Of a DNA stretch of 44,257 nucleotides, positions 24,433 through 31,718 are shown piece after piece; the first letter of the stretch is position 1, and each line of letters starts with the position of its first letter. The stretch lies in contig MEGH01000006.1 in NCBI GenBank assembly GCA_001725415.1, positions 241,728 to 285,984 of the forward strand, given 5' to 3'. Under the pieces are notes generated by a model. It did no database searches. It was not told the origin of the DNA and worked only from the letters and a program-made list of their open reading frames with translations. The translations under genes and the position numbers were made by a program. This DNA is from Pseudonocardia sp. SCN 73-27 (lineage in GTDB: Bacteria; Actinomycetota; Actinomycetes; Mycobacteriales; Pseudonocardiaceae).

Positions 24433-24519
24433 GTCCTGGGCTCGGGTGGTCGTTGATCCCGGTGTTCCAGCGACGGGGACGTCGCGCAGGCGCCGGAAAC
24501 GGCGATCATGGCTGGAAGC

Positions 24520-25011
24520 TCAGTGCTTGCGGATGACCTTCTCCTCGCCACCGGCCTTCCACGTCGTCACGTCGAGGTGGCCGTCGCCCACCCACACCGA
24601 GGCGCCGCCGACGACGTCGGCACGGAAGAAGTGGCCGAAGGTCCGGCCACGCAGGTCGAAACCGATGCGCGCGTACAGGTCCTCGGCGTAGCGCTGGTGC
24701 AGGTCCGGGTCCTGGACATCCTCCACCGTGCCCCAGACCTTCGCGTCGCCCTCGCTGACGTGGGTGTCGACCGTCGCGGTGTGCAGCGAGAACCGCGGAT
24801 CGTCGAGCAGGTCGCGGAACTTCGCGGTCCCCGGCATCCCGCCGATCCACAGTGCGCCCTCGAAGAACCGCGGCTCCATCGGGCTGATCCGGGGGAAGCC
24901 GTCGGCGCGGAGGGTGGCGAGCATGCACAGCTCGCCGGTCGCGGCGTGGCGGCGGGCGAACACCTCCGCGATGCGGGGCGCGACGGCGGCGAACTCGTCC
25001 CATGAGGCCAT
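24520..25011 (-). CDS. Pyridoxamine 5'-phosphate oxidase-family protein
   Basis: A 163-residue split-barrel flavin-binding-type protein. The strand ELCMLATLRADGFPRISPME near residues 27-46, then LWIGGMPGTAKFRDLLDDPRFSLHTAT, are typical of the PPOX family that binds FMN, F420 or haem. The C-terminal stretch FFRADVVGGASVWVGDGHLDVTTW is also characteristic. Actinobacterial members of this size are often F420-dependent reductases, but no residue here settles the cofactor. The ATG at 25011 (MASWDEF) is preferred; a TTG at 25029 would add six residues. Confidence 0.8.
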   Translation of the reverse strand: MASWDEFAAVAPRIAEVFARRHAATGELCMLATLRADGFPRISPMEPRFFEGALWIGGMPGTAKFRDLLDDPRFSLHTATVDTHVSEGDAKVWGTVEDVQDPDLHQRYAEDLYARIGFDLRGRTFGHFFRADVVGGASVWVGDGHLDVTTWKAGGEEKVIRKH

Positions 25012-25075
25012 CGGGGCACCGTAGGGCAAATGTGGGTGTGCAGTTCAGGAGCGAGGAGTCCGGGGCGGCGGCCGA

Positions 25076-25825
25076 CTACGGCCTGCGCGCGAGGTCTACA
25101 AGTCCAGCGGCGTCGGCGGTGGGGACGGGCGCCCAGAAGTCCGCGGGCGGCACGGCGTCGACGGTGACGTCCTCTCCGGCGGGGGACCGGAACCCGACGC
25201 GGAACGAGTGCAGGTAGGTCCGCGCCTGCGGCGGATCGGTCTTCCGCATGAACAGCGGATCGCCGAGGATCGCGTGGCCCACCCACGCCAGGTGCACGCG
25301 GATCTGGTGCCTGCGGCCCGTCACCGGGTCGGCGCGCACCACCGCGGACTCGCCGTCGTCGAACAGTGCCGTGCACTCCGTGCGCGACGGGAAGCTCTTG
25401 CGGGAGTGCTCGTCCTCGGGCCGGACGAACCAGCGACCCTCCTCGAACCGGATGTGGTCACGGTCGGCGGCCACCCGGATCTTCCCGCTGCCCGCCGTCA
25501 TCAGCGGCAGCTCGACGGTCGCCGACGCCGGGAACCCGCCGGGACGGCAGATCGCCAGGTACGTCTTCGCGACGGTCCGCTGCTGGAACTGCCGCGTCAG
25601 CGCGCCGTGCGCCTCCTTGGTCTTGGCCAGCAGCACCGCGCCCGAGGTGACCTTGTCGATGCGGTTGACCCAACGCAGCTCCTCACCGCCGTCCGTGGCG
25701 ATGGTCACCAGGTCGGTGTCGTGGCGCTCGCCCATGACCGACAGGCCCGACGGCTTGTCGACGACGAGGCACGACTCGTCCTCCCACAGGACTGTCTCGA
25801 CACGCAGCTCGGACCAGCGACTCAC
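25076..25825 (-). CDS. RluA-family RNA pseudouridine synthase
   Basis: A 249-residue RluA-type synthase without an S4 domain. The catalytic Asp is in NRIDKVTSGAVLLAKTKEAH near residues 54-73, followed by the YLAICRPGG strand, the GRRHQIRVHLAWVGHAILGDPLF motif near 168-190 and a typical C-terminal closure. It isomerises uridine to pseudouridine in rRNA or tRNA; the site cannot be told. The GTG start at 25825 gives MSRWSELRVETVLWED, a natural N-terminus. Confidence 0.9.
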   Translation of the reverse strand: MSRWSELRVETVLWEDESCLVVDKPSGLSVMGERHDTDLVTIATDGGEELRWVNRIDKVTSGAVLLAKTKEAHGALTRQFQQRTVAKTYLAICRPGGFPASATVELPLMTAGSGKIRVAADRDHIRFEEGRWFVRPEDEHSRKSFPSRTECTALFDDGESAVVRADPVTGRRHQIRVHLAWVGHAILGDPLFMRKTDPPQARTYLHSFRVGFRSPAGEDVTVDAVPPADFWAPVPTADAAGLVDLARRP

Positions 25826-25883
25826 GCGCCGATCCTCTCAGGGTGCCCGCACCCCCTACGCTTCGGTTCATGATCGCCGCCGC

Positions 25884-26087
25884 TCGACGGCCTTCACCGA
25901 CCCCGGTGGACGCAACGTCGGCAAGCAGCTCGCGATCGTCGTCGACGGCGCCCTCGTCTCGGCGCCGATCCCGACGTTCCCGATCCCGCCGGACCACCCC
26001 GACCTCCCCGGCCGCGAGCGCCCATCCCTCTCGCCGCCGCCGCTGCGCCCGCCGCCCCCACGCCCGGGCCTGCCGCCGGAGATGTGA
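25884..26087 (+). pseudogene. Relic of a SecD/SecDF P1-head domain gene
   Basis: The frame reads STAFTDPGGRNVGKQLAIVV then DGALVSAPIPTF. This closely fits the P1-head subdomain of SecD-like proteins, where a phrase of the form TRRNVGKQLAIVLDG-VVSAP is typical. Homology covers only about 30 residues. No start codon is available in frame, and the remainder after SAP turns into a Pro/Arg-rich tail ending at TGA 26087. A second frame upstream (from GTG 25843) suggests a frameshift or fusion. It is best read as a decayed fragment of an exported SecD-like or lipoprotein gene left by rearrangement. Flanking DNA belongs to the accessory stretch. Confidence 0.5.
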
Positions 26088-26224
26088 GGCGCCAAGACCG
26101 ACGTCGGTGCAGTTCGGAGCGCCGCCAACAGCACTGGTCTCGGTGCTCGTACCCGTGGGAGCGTGAGGCGGGGCGCAGTCCGCCATGTCCAGCAGGTCGA
26201 AGACAGGGAGTCGCGTCTGGTCGG

Positions 26225-27286
26225 TCAGCAGCACCTCGGCGCCGGGTCACGCCGCGGATGCGCCCGCCGGGCTCGGCCGTACTCGGCCAGTGCGAAGAAG
26301 GCTGCCTTCGGCTCCCATGGCATTCGCGGGTAGGTGCTGCCGGTACGCCCGTCCGGGAGGACCTTGACGATCCCGAAGCTCCCCAGATCGAAGTCCCGCT
26401 CTGGGCGCTCGGACGTCGGCAGGTGCCGGGAGGCGAAGGTATAGACGAATGCGGTGTCCACGCCCCCCGAGTCGAAGACGCCGAGGAGATCGAGCAGGTA
26501 GGTGGCTTGTTCTTGCTCATTGCGCTCGACGGTCTCGGTGAGGTGCGTCGCCCGTCCGCTCTGCTCGTCGTATCCGATGATGTCCCCGCGGCTTCCCCGG
26601 TCCGCCGCTCCGGTGAAGGGTGCGCAGCCGAACTCGGTGATGGCGAACGGCTTGCCCTGAGAGGTCATGGCCGCGAGGTTCGCGGGGAGGCCGGCGGCGT
26701 TGGTGGCGTCGCGGTAGCCGGCGTCGGTCGCGATGAAGTCGAACGGTGTCCAGTCCACCCCCTCCATAGGGAGCGATGCGTACCCTATGGGTCCGCCGAA
26801 TCGCGCGCGGGCGCCTTCGACCGCTCGGGCCAATAGTGCGTTGGTCTTGCGCTGCACGTCCGGGAGGACCTCGCGGACGCGCAGCGGGTCCGCGAGCACG
26901 CCGGACCGCTCGGACAGGGTCTTCCCGGGCATCAGCCCGATCGTCATGATGCTGATCTCCGAACCGGTGAGGAACCGGATGTCTGCCCCGTCCCGCCGGA
27001 TTCGCTCGGCGCGCTCGGCGGCGTCCAGGAGGAATTCCAGCAGCTCGTCGGTGGTCAGGTCGTTGGTGAACGGGCAGTACCAGACTTCCAGTCCGACGGC
27101 TGCAGCGTGCCGGGCGGCGATCTCCAGGCGGTCCGCGACTCCACCGGTGATCCGCACGGCGTCGGCGAGAAGTTCTTCCCGGATGATCCGCATGTCCTCG
27201 CCGACGATCTCTGGATCGAACGGTTCGTGAGTCGTGCTTCCGCAGTTGGTGAAGCCGGTGTCATAGGTGACGCCCCAGGCGCGCAT
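26225..27286 (-). CDS. Glycosidase-like TIM-barrel protein (abortive-infection-annotated family)
   Basis: A 353-residue protein starting MRAWGVTYDTGFT with a perfect Shine-Dalgarno (AAGGAGGT, eight bases upstream of ATG 27286). It resembles an actinobacterial family frequently labelled abortive infection protein, whose members share a GVTYDVG-like start, a SEI/L-type acid after beta-4 and a TEFGC acid after beta-7. Here these are E110 in TGSEISIM and E218 in AITEFGC, the arrangement of clan-A glycosidases. The C-terminal YPRMPWEPKAAFFALAEYGR is also family-like. No secretion signal is present, so it is cytoplasmic. An antiphage role is only a database label. The divergent TetR probably controls it. 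Confidence 0.7.
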   Translation of the reverse strand: MRAWGVTYDTGFTNCGSTTHEPFDPEIVGEDMRIIREELLADAVRITGGVADRLEIAARHAAAVGLEVWYCPFTNDLTTDELLEFLLDAAERAERIRRDGADIRFLTGSEISIMTIGLMPGKTLSERSGVLADPLRVREVLPDVQRKTNALLARAVEGARARFGGPIGYASLPMEGVDWTPFDFIATDAGYRDATNAAGLPANLAAMTSQGKPFAITEFGCAPFTGAADRGSRGDIIGYDEQSGRATHLTETVERNEQEQATYLLDLLGVFDSGGVDTAFVYTFASRHLPTSERPERDFDLGSFGIVKVLPDGRTGSTYPRMPWEPKAAFFALAEYGRARRAHPRRDPAPRCC

Positions 27287-27300
27287 CGCTACCTCCTTAA

Positions 27301-27315
27301 GGTACTGGCGGTACC
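27301..27315. promoter_or_regulatory. TetR operator 1, GGTAC-N5-GTACC
   Basis: GGTAC (27301-27305) and GTACC (27311-27315) form a perfect inverted repeat just upstream of the ribosome site of the glycosidase-like gene. An identical-form site lies 29 bases away, centre to centre (about three helical turns). The two sites occupy the space shared by the divergent promoters. Confidence 0.7.
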
Positions 27316-27329
27316 CTATCAGGAGAGAA

Positions 27330-27344
27330 GGTACGCTCCGTACC
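27330..27344. promoter_or_regulatory. TetR operator 2, GGTAC-N5-GTACC
   Basis: GGTAC (27330-27334) and GTACC (27340-27344) repeat operator 1 exactly in arms and spacing, and both are preceded by AA. The site touches the GTG start of the TetR gene, so binding would block its transcription or early elongation. This is typical autorepression. Confidence 0.7.
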
Positions 27345-27959
27345 GTGACAGCAGGGCGGCGGAGGGGCGTCGAGCTGGAACGGGCGATCCTGCGCGCGGC
27401 CGCCGAGGAACTCGTTGCGTCCGGGTACGCCGGCATGACGATGGACAAGGTCGCCCGGCGGGCCGGCACGAACAAGAACGCGATCTACCGGCGCTGGCCG
27501 CAGCGTGCCGCACTCGGTGTCGCCGCCTACAAGTACGTGGCGGACGCCCGCACCCCCACGGTGGACACGGGCACTCTTCGCCGCGATGCCCTGGAACTGC
27601 TGCGGCAGGCCAACGCGAGCTGGTCCTCACCCCATGGGGCGGTTTTGCGTGATCTCCTGGCGGCTGCTGCCGACGAGCCTGCTCTGCTGGATCTGCTGCG
27701 CGAGCAGGCGGGAGGCGGTGCGCTGAATGCCGCTTGGTTCGCACTTCTGAGTCGGGCGGTGGCGCGCGGCGAGGCCCCTCCGGAGGCGGTGCAGCCGCGG
27801 GTGGCGGCCCTGCCGATGACGTTGTTGCGTGGTGAGTACGCCCTGCGAGGTGTTCCGGCCCTGCCGGACGAGGTTCTGGTGGAGATCATCGACGAGATCT
27901 TCCTGCCGCTCATCCGTGGCCGGGGCCTGGCGTGCCCTGTGCCGCTATCCGCTGGCTGA
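27345..27959 (+). CDS. TetR/AcrR-family transcriptional regulator
   Basis: A 204-residue repressor. The N-terminal three-helix domain includes ILRAAAEELVASGYAGMTMD, with the recognition helix in NKNAIYRRWPQRAAL near residues 45-59. The C-terminal ligand domain (about 80-195) resembles TetR_C_33/16-type all-helical pockets. It is divergent from the glycosidase-like gene, and the 58-base gap contains two perfect GGTAC-N5-GTACC palindromes, the probable operators for both genes. The ligand is unknown. Codon use is slightly less G/C-biased than in the core genes. Confidence 0.88.
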   Translation: MTAGRRRGVELERAILRAAAEELVASGYAGMTMDKVARRAGTNKNAIYRRWPQRAALGVAAYKYVADARTPTVDTGTLRRDALELLRQANASWSSPHGAVLRDLLAAAADEPALLDLLREQAGGGALNAAWFALLSRAVARGEAPPEAVQPRVAALPMTLLRGEYALRGVPALPDEVLVEIIDEIFLPLIRGRGLACPVPLSAG

Positions 27960-28166
27960 GTCGTCCGTCTCGTCTTGCGCGTTGTCAGCGTTCGAGATCG
28001 CTGCCCGTGTCTTGTCGTGCGTCGGCTGCGCGAACACCCGGGTATGTCACATGGTCTTGACCTGCCGACGAACGGTGACGACGCCACGAAGGAAGTCGCA
28101 CAACGAAAGCGACGCTGACCTACGGGAGACTGTCCCCGCTGGTCAGCGCCGTTTTCAGCGCCTGGA

Positions 28167-28580
28167 TCAGGCAGCCTGCTTGGTCTCCCAGAAGATCTTG
28201 TCGATCTGGGCGATGTAGTCGAGCAGCTCCTGGCCGTCCTTCGGGTCGACCGAGGACTTGGTGCCGCCGGGGCCACCACCGGCCTTCTTGGTGGCCTTGT
28301 TGAACAGCTCGTGGAGCTCGGGGTACTTCTCGAAGTGCGGGGGCTTGAAGTAGTCGGTCCACAGCACCCAGAGGTGGTGCTTGACGAGGTCGGAGCGCTG
28401 CTCCTTGATCTCGATGGCACGCTCCCGGAACACCGGGTCGTCGTTGCCCTGGTACTTCTCCTGGATGGCCTTGACCGACTCGGCCTCGATACGGGCCTGG
28501 GCGGGGTCGTAGACGCCGCAGGGGAGGTCGCAGTGCGCGGTGGCCTCGAGCTGCGGGCGGAAGATGCGGGACAGCCGCAT
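28167..28580 (-). CDS. sodN: Nickel superoxide dismutase
   Basis: A 137-residue precursor of Ni-SOD, which converts superoxide to oxygen and hydrogen peroxide in the cytoplasm. A 15-residue leader (MRLSRIFRPQLEATA) is cut so that His becomes residue 1 of HCDLPCGVYDP. The nickel hook residues His1, Cys2, Asp3 and Cys6 and the gating Tyr9 are all present. The rest is the four-helix bundle with WVLWTDYFKPPHFEKYPELH. GGGAGG precedes the ATG. It is divergent from its maturation protease sodX. No clear Nur box was found by eye. Confidence 0.96.
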   Translation of the reverse strand: MRLSRIFRPQLEATAHCDLPCGVYDPAQARIEAESVKAIQEKYQGNDDPVFRERAIEIKEQRSDLVKHHLWVLWTDYFKPPHFEKYPELHELFNKATKKAGGGPGGTKSSVDPKDGQELLDYIAQIDKIFWETKQAA

Positions 28581-28629
28581 AGGTCCTCCCAAGATTGTGG
28601 GGTCCATGGTGATCGTTCTGGCGTGGCCA

Positions 28630-28658
28630 ACCCTACCCTCGGTTCCCTCCGGGTTCAG
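28630..28658 (-). promoter_or_regulatory. Housekeeping-type promoter of sodN
   Basis: On the minus strand CTGAAC (28653-28658) and TAGGGT (28630-28635) are separated by 17 bases, a good actinobacterial -35/-10 pair. The start site would lie about 45 bases before the sodN ATG. Confidence 0.55.
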
Positions 28659-28682
28659 TGTGACGGCGGGAGGCGGTGCGAC

Positions 28683-28991
28683 GTGCCGAGGTGGCGACGG
28701 GTGGCGGTGCGAGGTCCGTCGATGTCACCGGCGCTTTCCGACGGCGATGTCGTCGTCGTCCGGTTCGGGGCGCCGGTCGAGGCGGGCGACGTGGTGCTCG
28801 TGCGGTGGGCGTCGCGGCCGGGACAGCTGTCCGTGAAGCGTGCGGTCCGGCCGGCTGTGGAGGGCTGGTGGGTGGAGGGGGACAATCCGTTCGGGTCGAC
28901 GGACTCCCGCACGCTCGGCCCGGCGATGGTGGACGCGGTGGTCAAGGCGCGGATGTGGCCGAAGCCGGGGAGCCTGCGAAGGAAACGGTGA
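28683..28991 (+). CDS. sodX: Nickel-SOD maturation protease SodX
   Basis: A 102-residue signal-peptidase-like (S26) serine protease that removes the SodN leader to expose the nickel-binding His1. The catalytic Ser is in VRGPSMSPALSDGD near residues 8-21 and the catalytic Lys in QLSVKRAVRP near 45-54; the EGDNPFGSTDSR box is also kept. It lacks a membrane anchor, which suits a cytoplasmic substrate. The GTG start at 28683 gives MPRWRRVAVRG. Its last 50 bases overlap the 3' end of the convergent histidine kinase gene. Confidence 0.9.
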   Translation: MPRWRRVAVRGPSMSPALSDGDVVVVRFGAPVEAGDVVLVRWASRPGQLSVKRAVRPAVEGWWVEGDNPFGSTDSRTLGPAMVDAVVKARMWPKPGSLRRKR

Positions 28992-30321
28992 AGCACGCCC
29001 CGCCCTCGGGTGCGGGGGAGGCGGTGATGTCGGCGCCCATGCGGGTCACGAGGCCGTGGACGAGCGCGAGCCCGACACCGCCGGCGCCGACCGGACGGTG
29101 CCCGCGGTAGCGCTCGTGCAGGGCGCCGCGTCGGAAGACGTGGGGCGCGTCGTCGGGGGCGAGGCCGGGGCCGCCGTCGCGGACCTCGAGTGTGCCGGGC
29201 CGCGCGGCGAGGACGAGCGGCGCGCCGGGCGGGACGAGGCGCAGCGCGTTCTCGGCGAGGGCGTCGACGACCTGGCGCAGCCGCCGCAGGTCGGCGTGCA
29301 CGAGGACCGGCTGCGGTGGCAGCTGAAGGACGAAGTCCACACCTGCTGCGGCACAACGGGCCCGCCACACGGAAGCGGCCTCGCCGAGCAGGGCGACGAG
29401 GTCGACGGGGCCCATGTCGAGGCGGAAGTCGTCGGCTTCGAGGCGGGCGAGCTCCATGAGATCGGCGACGAGCCGGTCGAGGCGCTGGGCCTCCTGCAGG
29501 ATCGTGGTGCCGGCGGCGCGGGCGTCGTCGCCGGTGACGACGCCGTCGGCGAGTGACTCGGCGAACCCGCGAACGGCGGTCAGCGGGGTGCGCAGCTCGT
29601 GGGAGACCGAGAGCAGGAACTCGCGTTGGCGCCCTTCGCTGTGCGACAAGGCGTCGGCGAGCTCGTTGACGGCGGCGGCGACCTCGGCGACCTCGCCCGG
29701 CCCGGCGACGGGGACGCGGACGTCGCGACGTCCGGTGCGCAGGCTGCGGGCGGCGGAGGCGGTGCGGCGCAACGGCCGCGCGAGCAGGGTGCCGACGACC
29801 CCGCCGACGAGCAGTGCGACCCCGGCGCCGGCCAGGAGGGCGAAGGCCAGGTTGCGACGGATGAGCCCGGTGCCGAGGGGTCCGGTGTCGGTGGTGCGTG
29901 CCAGCGCGAACGCACCGGCCGGGGTGGGCCTGGCCTCGACGATCCATGTCCGCTTGCCCGACTCCACGACGGCGGACACGGGGGTGCCGGTGACGGCGCG
30001 GTCGACGTCGGCGCGGCGCAGGGCGGCGGCGACGTCGGTAGCCGGCGCGGGGAGGCGGAGCCCGTCTCCGATGCCGACGACGGCGATGTCCTGGCCCTGC
30101 AGCACCTGCACGACCGACCGCAGGCCGGCACCACCGGGAGAGGACGCGAGCTGCGCCGCGACGACGTCGGCCTGCTGGGCGAGGACGTCGCGGGTCACCT
30201 GGCGGGCGGTGGCGCCGACGAGCCGCAGCCCGACGAGCGCGGCGACGACGACGGCGACGACCGCGACGAGCAGGCAGCTGGCCGTGACGCGGAACGCCAG
30301 CGAGGTGCGCGGCCGGGTCAC
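28942..30321 (-). CDS. Two-component sensor histidine kinase
   Basis: A 459-residue membrane kinase. TM1 is at about residues 12-35, then a roughly 130-residue extracytoplasmic domain, TM2 near 162-185 (LAFALLAGAGVALLVGGVVG), a HAMP domain, the HisKA box FLLSVSHELRTPLTAVRGFA and an HATPase with a recognisable N-box (VDALAENALRLVP) and G1 box (VRDGGPGLAP). The second glycine-rich box is short (GAGGVGLALVHGL). It overlaps the response regulator by four bases (GTGA) and is the last gene of a four-gene operon whose first two products are exported, so those may supply its signal (inference). It also overlaps sodX. Confidence 0.9.
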   Translation of the reverse strand: MTRPRTSLAFRVTASCLLVAVVAVVVAALVGLRLVGATARQVTRDVLAQQADVVAAQLASSPGGAGLRSVVQVLQGQDIAVVGIGDGLRLPAPATDVAAALRRADVDRAVTGTPVSAVVESGKRTWIVEARPTPAGAFALARTTDTGPLGTGLIRRNLAFALLAGAGVALLVGGVVGTLLARPLRRTASAARSLRTGRRDVRVPVAGPGEVAEVAAAVNELADALSHSEGRQREFLLSVSHELRTPLTAVRGFAESLADGVVTGDDARAAGTTILQEAQRLDRLVADLMELARLEADDFRLDMGPVDLVALLGEAASVWRARCAAAGVDFVLQLPPQPVLVHADLRRLRQVVDALAENALRLVPPGAPLVLAARPGTLEVRDGGPGLAPDDAPHVFRRGALHERYRGHRPVGAGGVGLALVHGLVTRMGADITASPAPEGGACFTVSFAGSPASATSAP

Positions 30322-31016
30322 GGCACGTCCGCTGCGTACCCGACGCCGCGCACGGTCCGGATGGGGCTGGCGTCGCCCAGTTTCGCGCGCAGTTGCGCGA
30401 CGTGGACGTCGACGGTCCGCGCCCCCGACGACGCGGTGTAGCCCCACACGGCGGCGAGGAGCTGGTCGCGGGTGTGGACGCGGCCCGGGGCGCGCACGAG
30501 GTGGGTGAGCAGCGCGAACTCGGTGGCGGTCAGCGCCACCTCGGCGCCCCCGACCCGGACACGCCGCTGGTCGACCAGCACCTCGACGTCGCCGACACGC
30601 AACACCTCGTCGAGGACAGGGACACCACCGGCGCGGCGCAGGACCGTCCGGACCCGGGCGACGAGCTCGCGGGGGCTGAACGGTTTGGTGACGTAGTCGT
30701 CGGCACCCATCTCGAGGCCGAGGATGCGGTCGACCTCGTCGTCGCGGGCGGTGACGAACAGGACGGGGGTCCAGTCGTGGGCGGCGCGCATACGTCGGCA
30801 GATCTCGACGCCGTCGATGCCGGGCAGCCCGACGTCGAGGACGACGGCGACGGGGGAGAGCCGGCGAACGGCGTCGAGGCCCGCGGTCCCGTCGTGTACG
30901 ACGTGGACCCCGAAGCCGTCCTTGCGCAGGTAGAGGCGCACGAGGTCGGCGATGGCCGGTTCGTCCTCGACGACCAGCACGAGTCCTGGCACGTGTGGAT
31001 CGTGCCACCGGGTCAT
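30318..31016 (-). CDS. OmpR/PhoB-family response regulator
   Basis: A 232-residue regulator. The receiver domain has the acidic pair in VVEDEP, the phospho-acceptor Asp in VVLDVGLPGIDGVE near residue 60 and the conserved Lys in YVTKPFSPREL. The C-terminal winged helix carries TATEFALLTHLVRAPGRVHT, SGARTVDVHVAQLRAKLG and RTVRGVGYAA. It should bind direct repeats upstream of its targets, probably including this operon. Its ATG overlaps the stop of the mini-lipoprotein gene (ATGA) and its stop overlaps the kinase start. Confidence 0.93.
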   Translation of the reverse strand: MTRWHDPHVPGLVLVVEDEPAIADLVRLYLRKDGFGVHVVHDGTAGLDAVRRLSPVAVVLDVGLPGIDGVEICRRMRAAHDWTPVLFVTARDDEVDRILGLEMGADDYVTKPFSPRELVARVRTVLRRAGGVPVLDEVLRVGDVEVLVDQRRVRVGGAEVALTATEFALLTHLVRAPGRVHTRDQLLAAVWGYTASSGARTVDVHVAQLRAKLGDASPIRTVRGVGYAADVP

Positions 31017-31165
31017 CTGCCGGCGTCCGCCGCGACCTCGGATTCGACGGCACCGACAGTCGCTTCGGCCGACGAGAGGGTCGACTGATCCGACGCAGTG
31101 CCGGAGTCGCACCCTGCGAGGGTCGCCAGGCCCACGAGTGCGGCGACGGCGAGCATGGCCCTCAC
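31013..31165 (-). CDS. 50-residue lipoprotein in the two-component operon
   Basis: A very short gene with a complete lipoprotein signal: MRAMLAVAALVGLATLAGC, with lipobox LAGC and the lipidated Cys19, then a 31-residue acidic Ser/Ala/Glu tail. Both ends are locked into the operon: the GTG start at 31165 overlaps the stop of the secreted protein gene (GTGA), and the TGA overlaps the regulator ATG (ATGA). This double coupling argues strongly that it is real. The product would be a membrane-tethered peptide on the outer face, well placed to modulate the sensor kinase (inference). An internal ATG at 31156 is an alternative start. Confidence 0.72.
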   Translation of the reverse strand: MRAMLAVAALVGLATLAGCDSGTASDQSTLSSAEATVGAVESEVAADAGR

Positions 31166-31533
31166 GAGCAGTCCTTGGTCCGGATGTCCTCGACGGTCTT
31201 CTTGGCCGCGGAGAGCTGGTCGAGCCGGTCCTGGCGGTGGGAGAGCCGGGCGGCGATGAGGTCGGCCAGCGCGTCGTCACCGGCGGCGCGGGCCCTCGAC
31301 TCCTTGTTCGTGAGCCATGCCGTGGAGCCGCGGGTGCTCGCGTCGCCGTTGATCCGGGCGGTCACCTTGTCGATGCGTGCCAGCAGTTTCGGGATCCGCT
31401 CGGTGCACGTCTTCTGGGAGCCACCACTGTTGGTGGGTGGGGCGTCGGCGAACGCGGTCCCGCCACCGACGACCAGCGCCGTCGCCGCAACTCCGGTGAC
31501 GACCGCGCCACTGACCCATCGCGTCACTCGCAT
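31162..31533 (-). CDS. Secreted helical protein, first gene of the two-component operon
   Basis: A 123-residue exported protein with a signal peptide (MRVTRWVSGAVVTGVAATAL, cleavage near AFA-DAPP, residue 30). The mature 93 residues are mostly predicted helix or coiled coil (RIPKLLARIDKVTARIN, LIAARLSHRQDRLDQLSAAKK) with cysteines near both ends (QKTCTERI and KDCS), which probably form one disulfide. No known domain is recognised. An AGGAGG site lies five bases before the ATG. Together with the mini-lipoprotein it forms the exported half of a sensor operon. Confidence 0.8.
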   Translation of the reverse strand: MRVTRWVSGAVVTGVAATALVVGGGTAFADAPPTNSGGSQKTCTERIPKLLARIDKVTARINGDASTRGSTAWLTNKESRARAAGDDALADLIAARLSHRQDRLDQLSAAKKTVEDIRTKDCS

Positions 31534-31639
31534 CCGTTCCTCCTGCGTCGGGTCCGGCGAGGGGAGCCGGACGGGCAGGACGATGCCGGGCGGGGGTGAA
31601 GCGTCGGTGCGGGCGATGTTCGGGTCGTGTCAGGGCGCC

Positions 31640-31684
31640 GTCTCATCCGTGAGACACCGCGGACACCAGGCATGCGGTATGCCT
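31640..31684. repeat. Two inverted repeats upstream of the monooxygenase gene
   Basis: GTCTCA-TCCG-TGAGAC (31640-31655) and AGGCAT-GCGGT-ATGCCT (31668-31684) are each perfect inverted repeats and lie 35-79 bases before the ATG at 31719. The second has operator-like geometry; the first could be a small hairpin. Confidence 0.5.
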
Positions 31685-31718
31685 TCGTTCCGAAGAGGAC
31701 CGGATCCAGGAGGCCCGA

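Noticed and set aside
28623-28700. A Nur (nickel) box between sodN and sodX
   Set aside because: No TTGCA-N5-TGCAA-like match was visible, so nickel control is not claimed.
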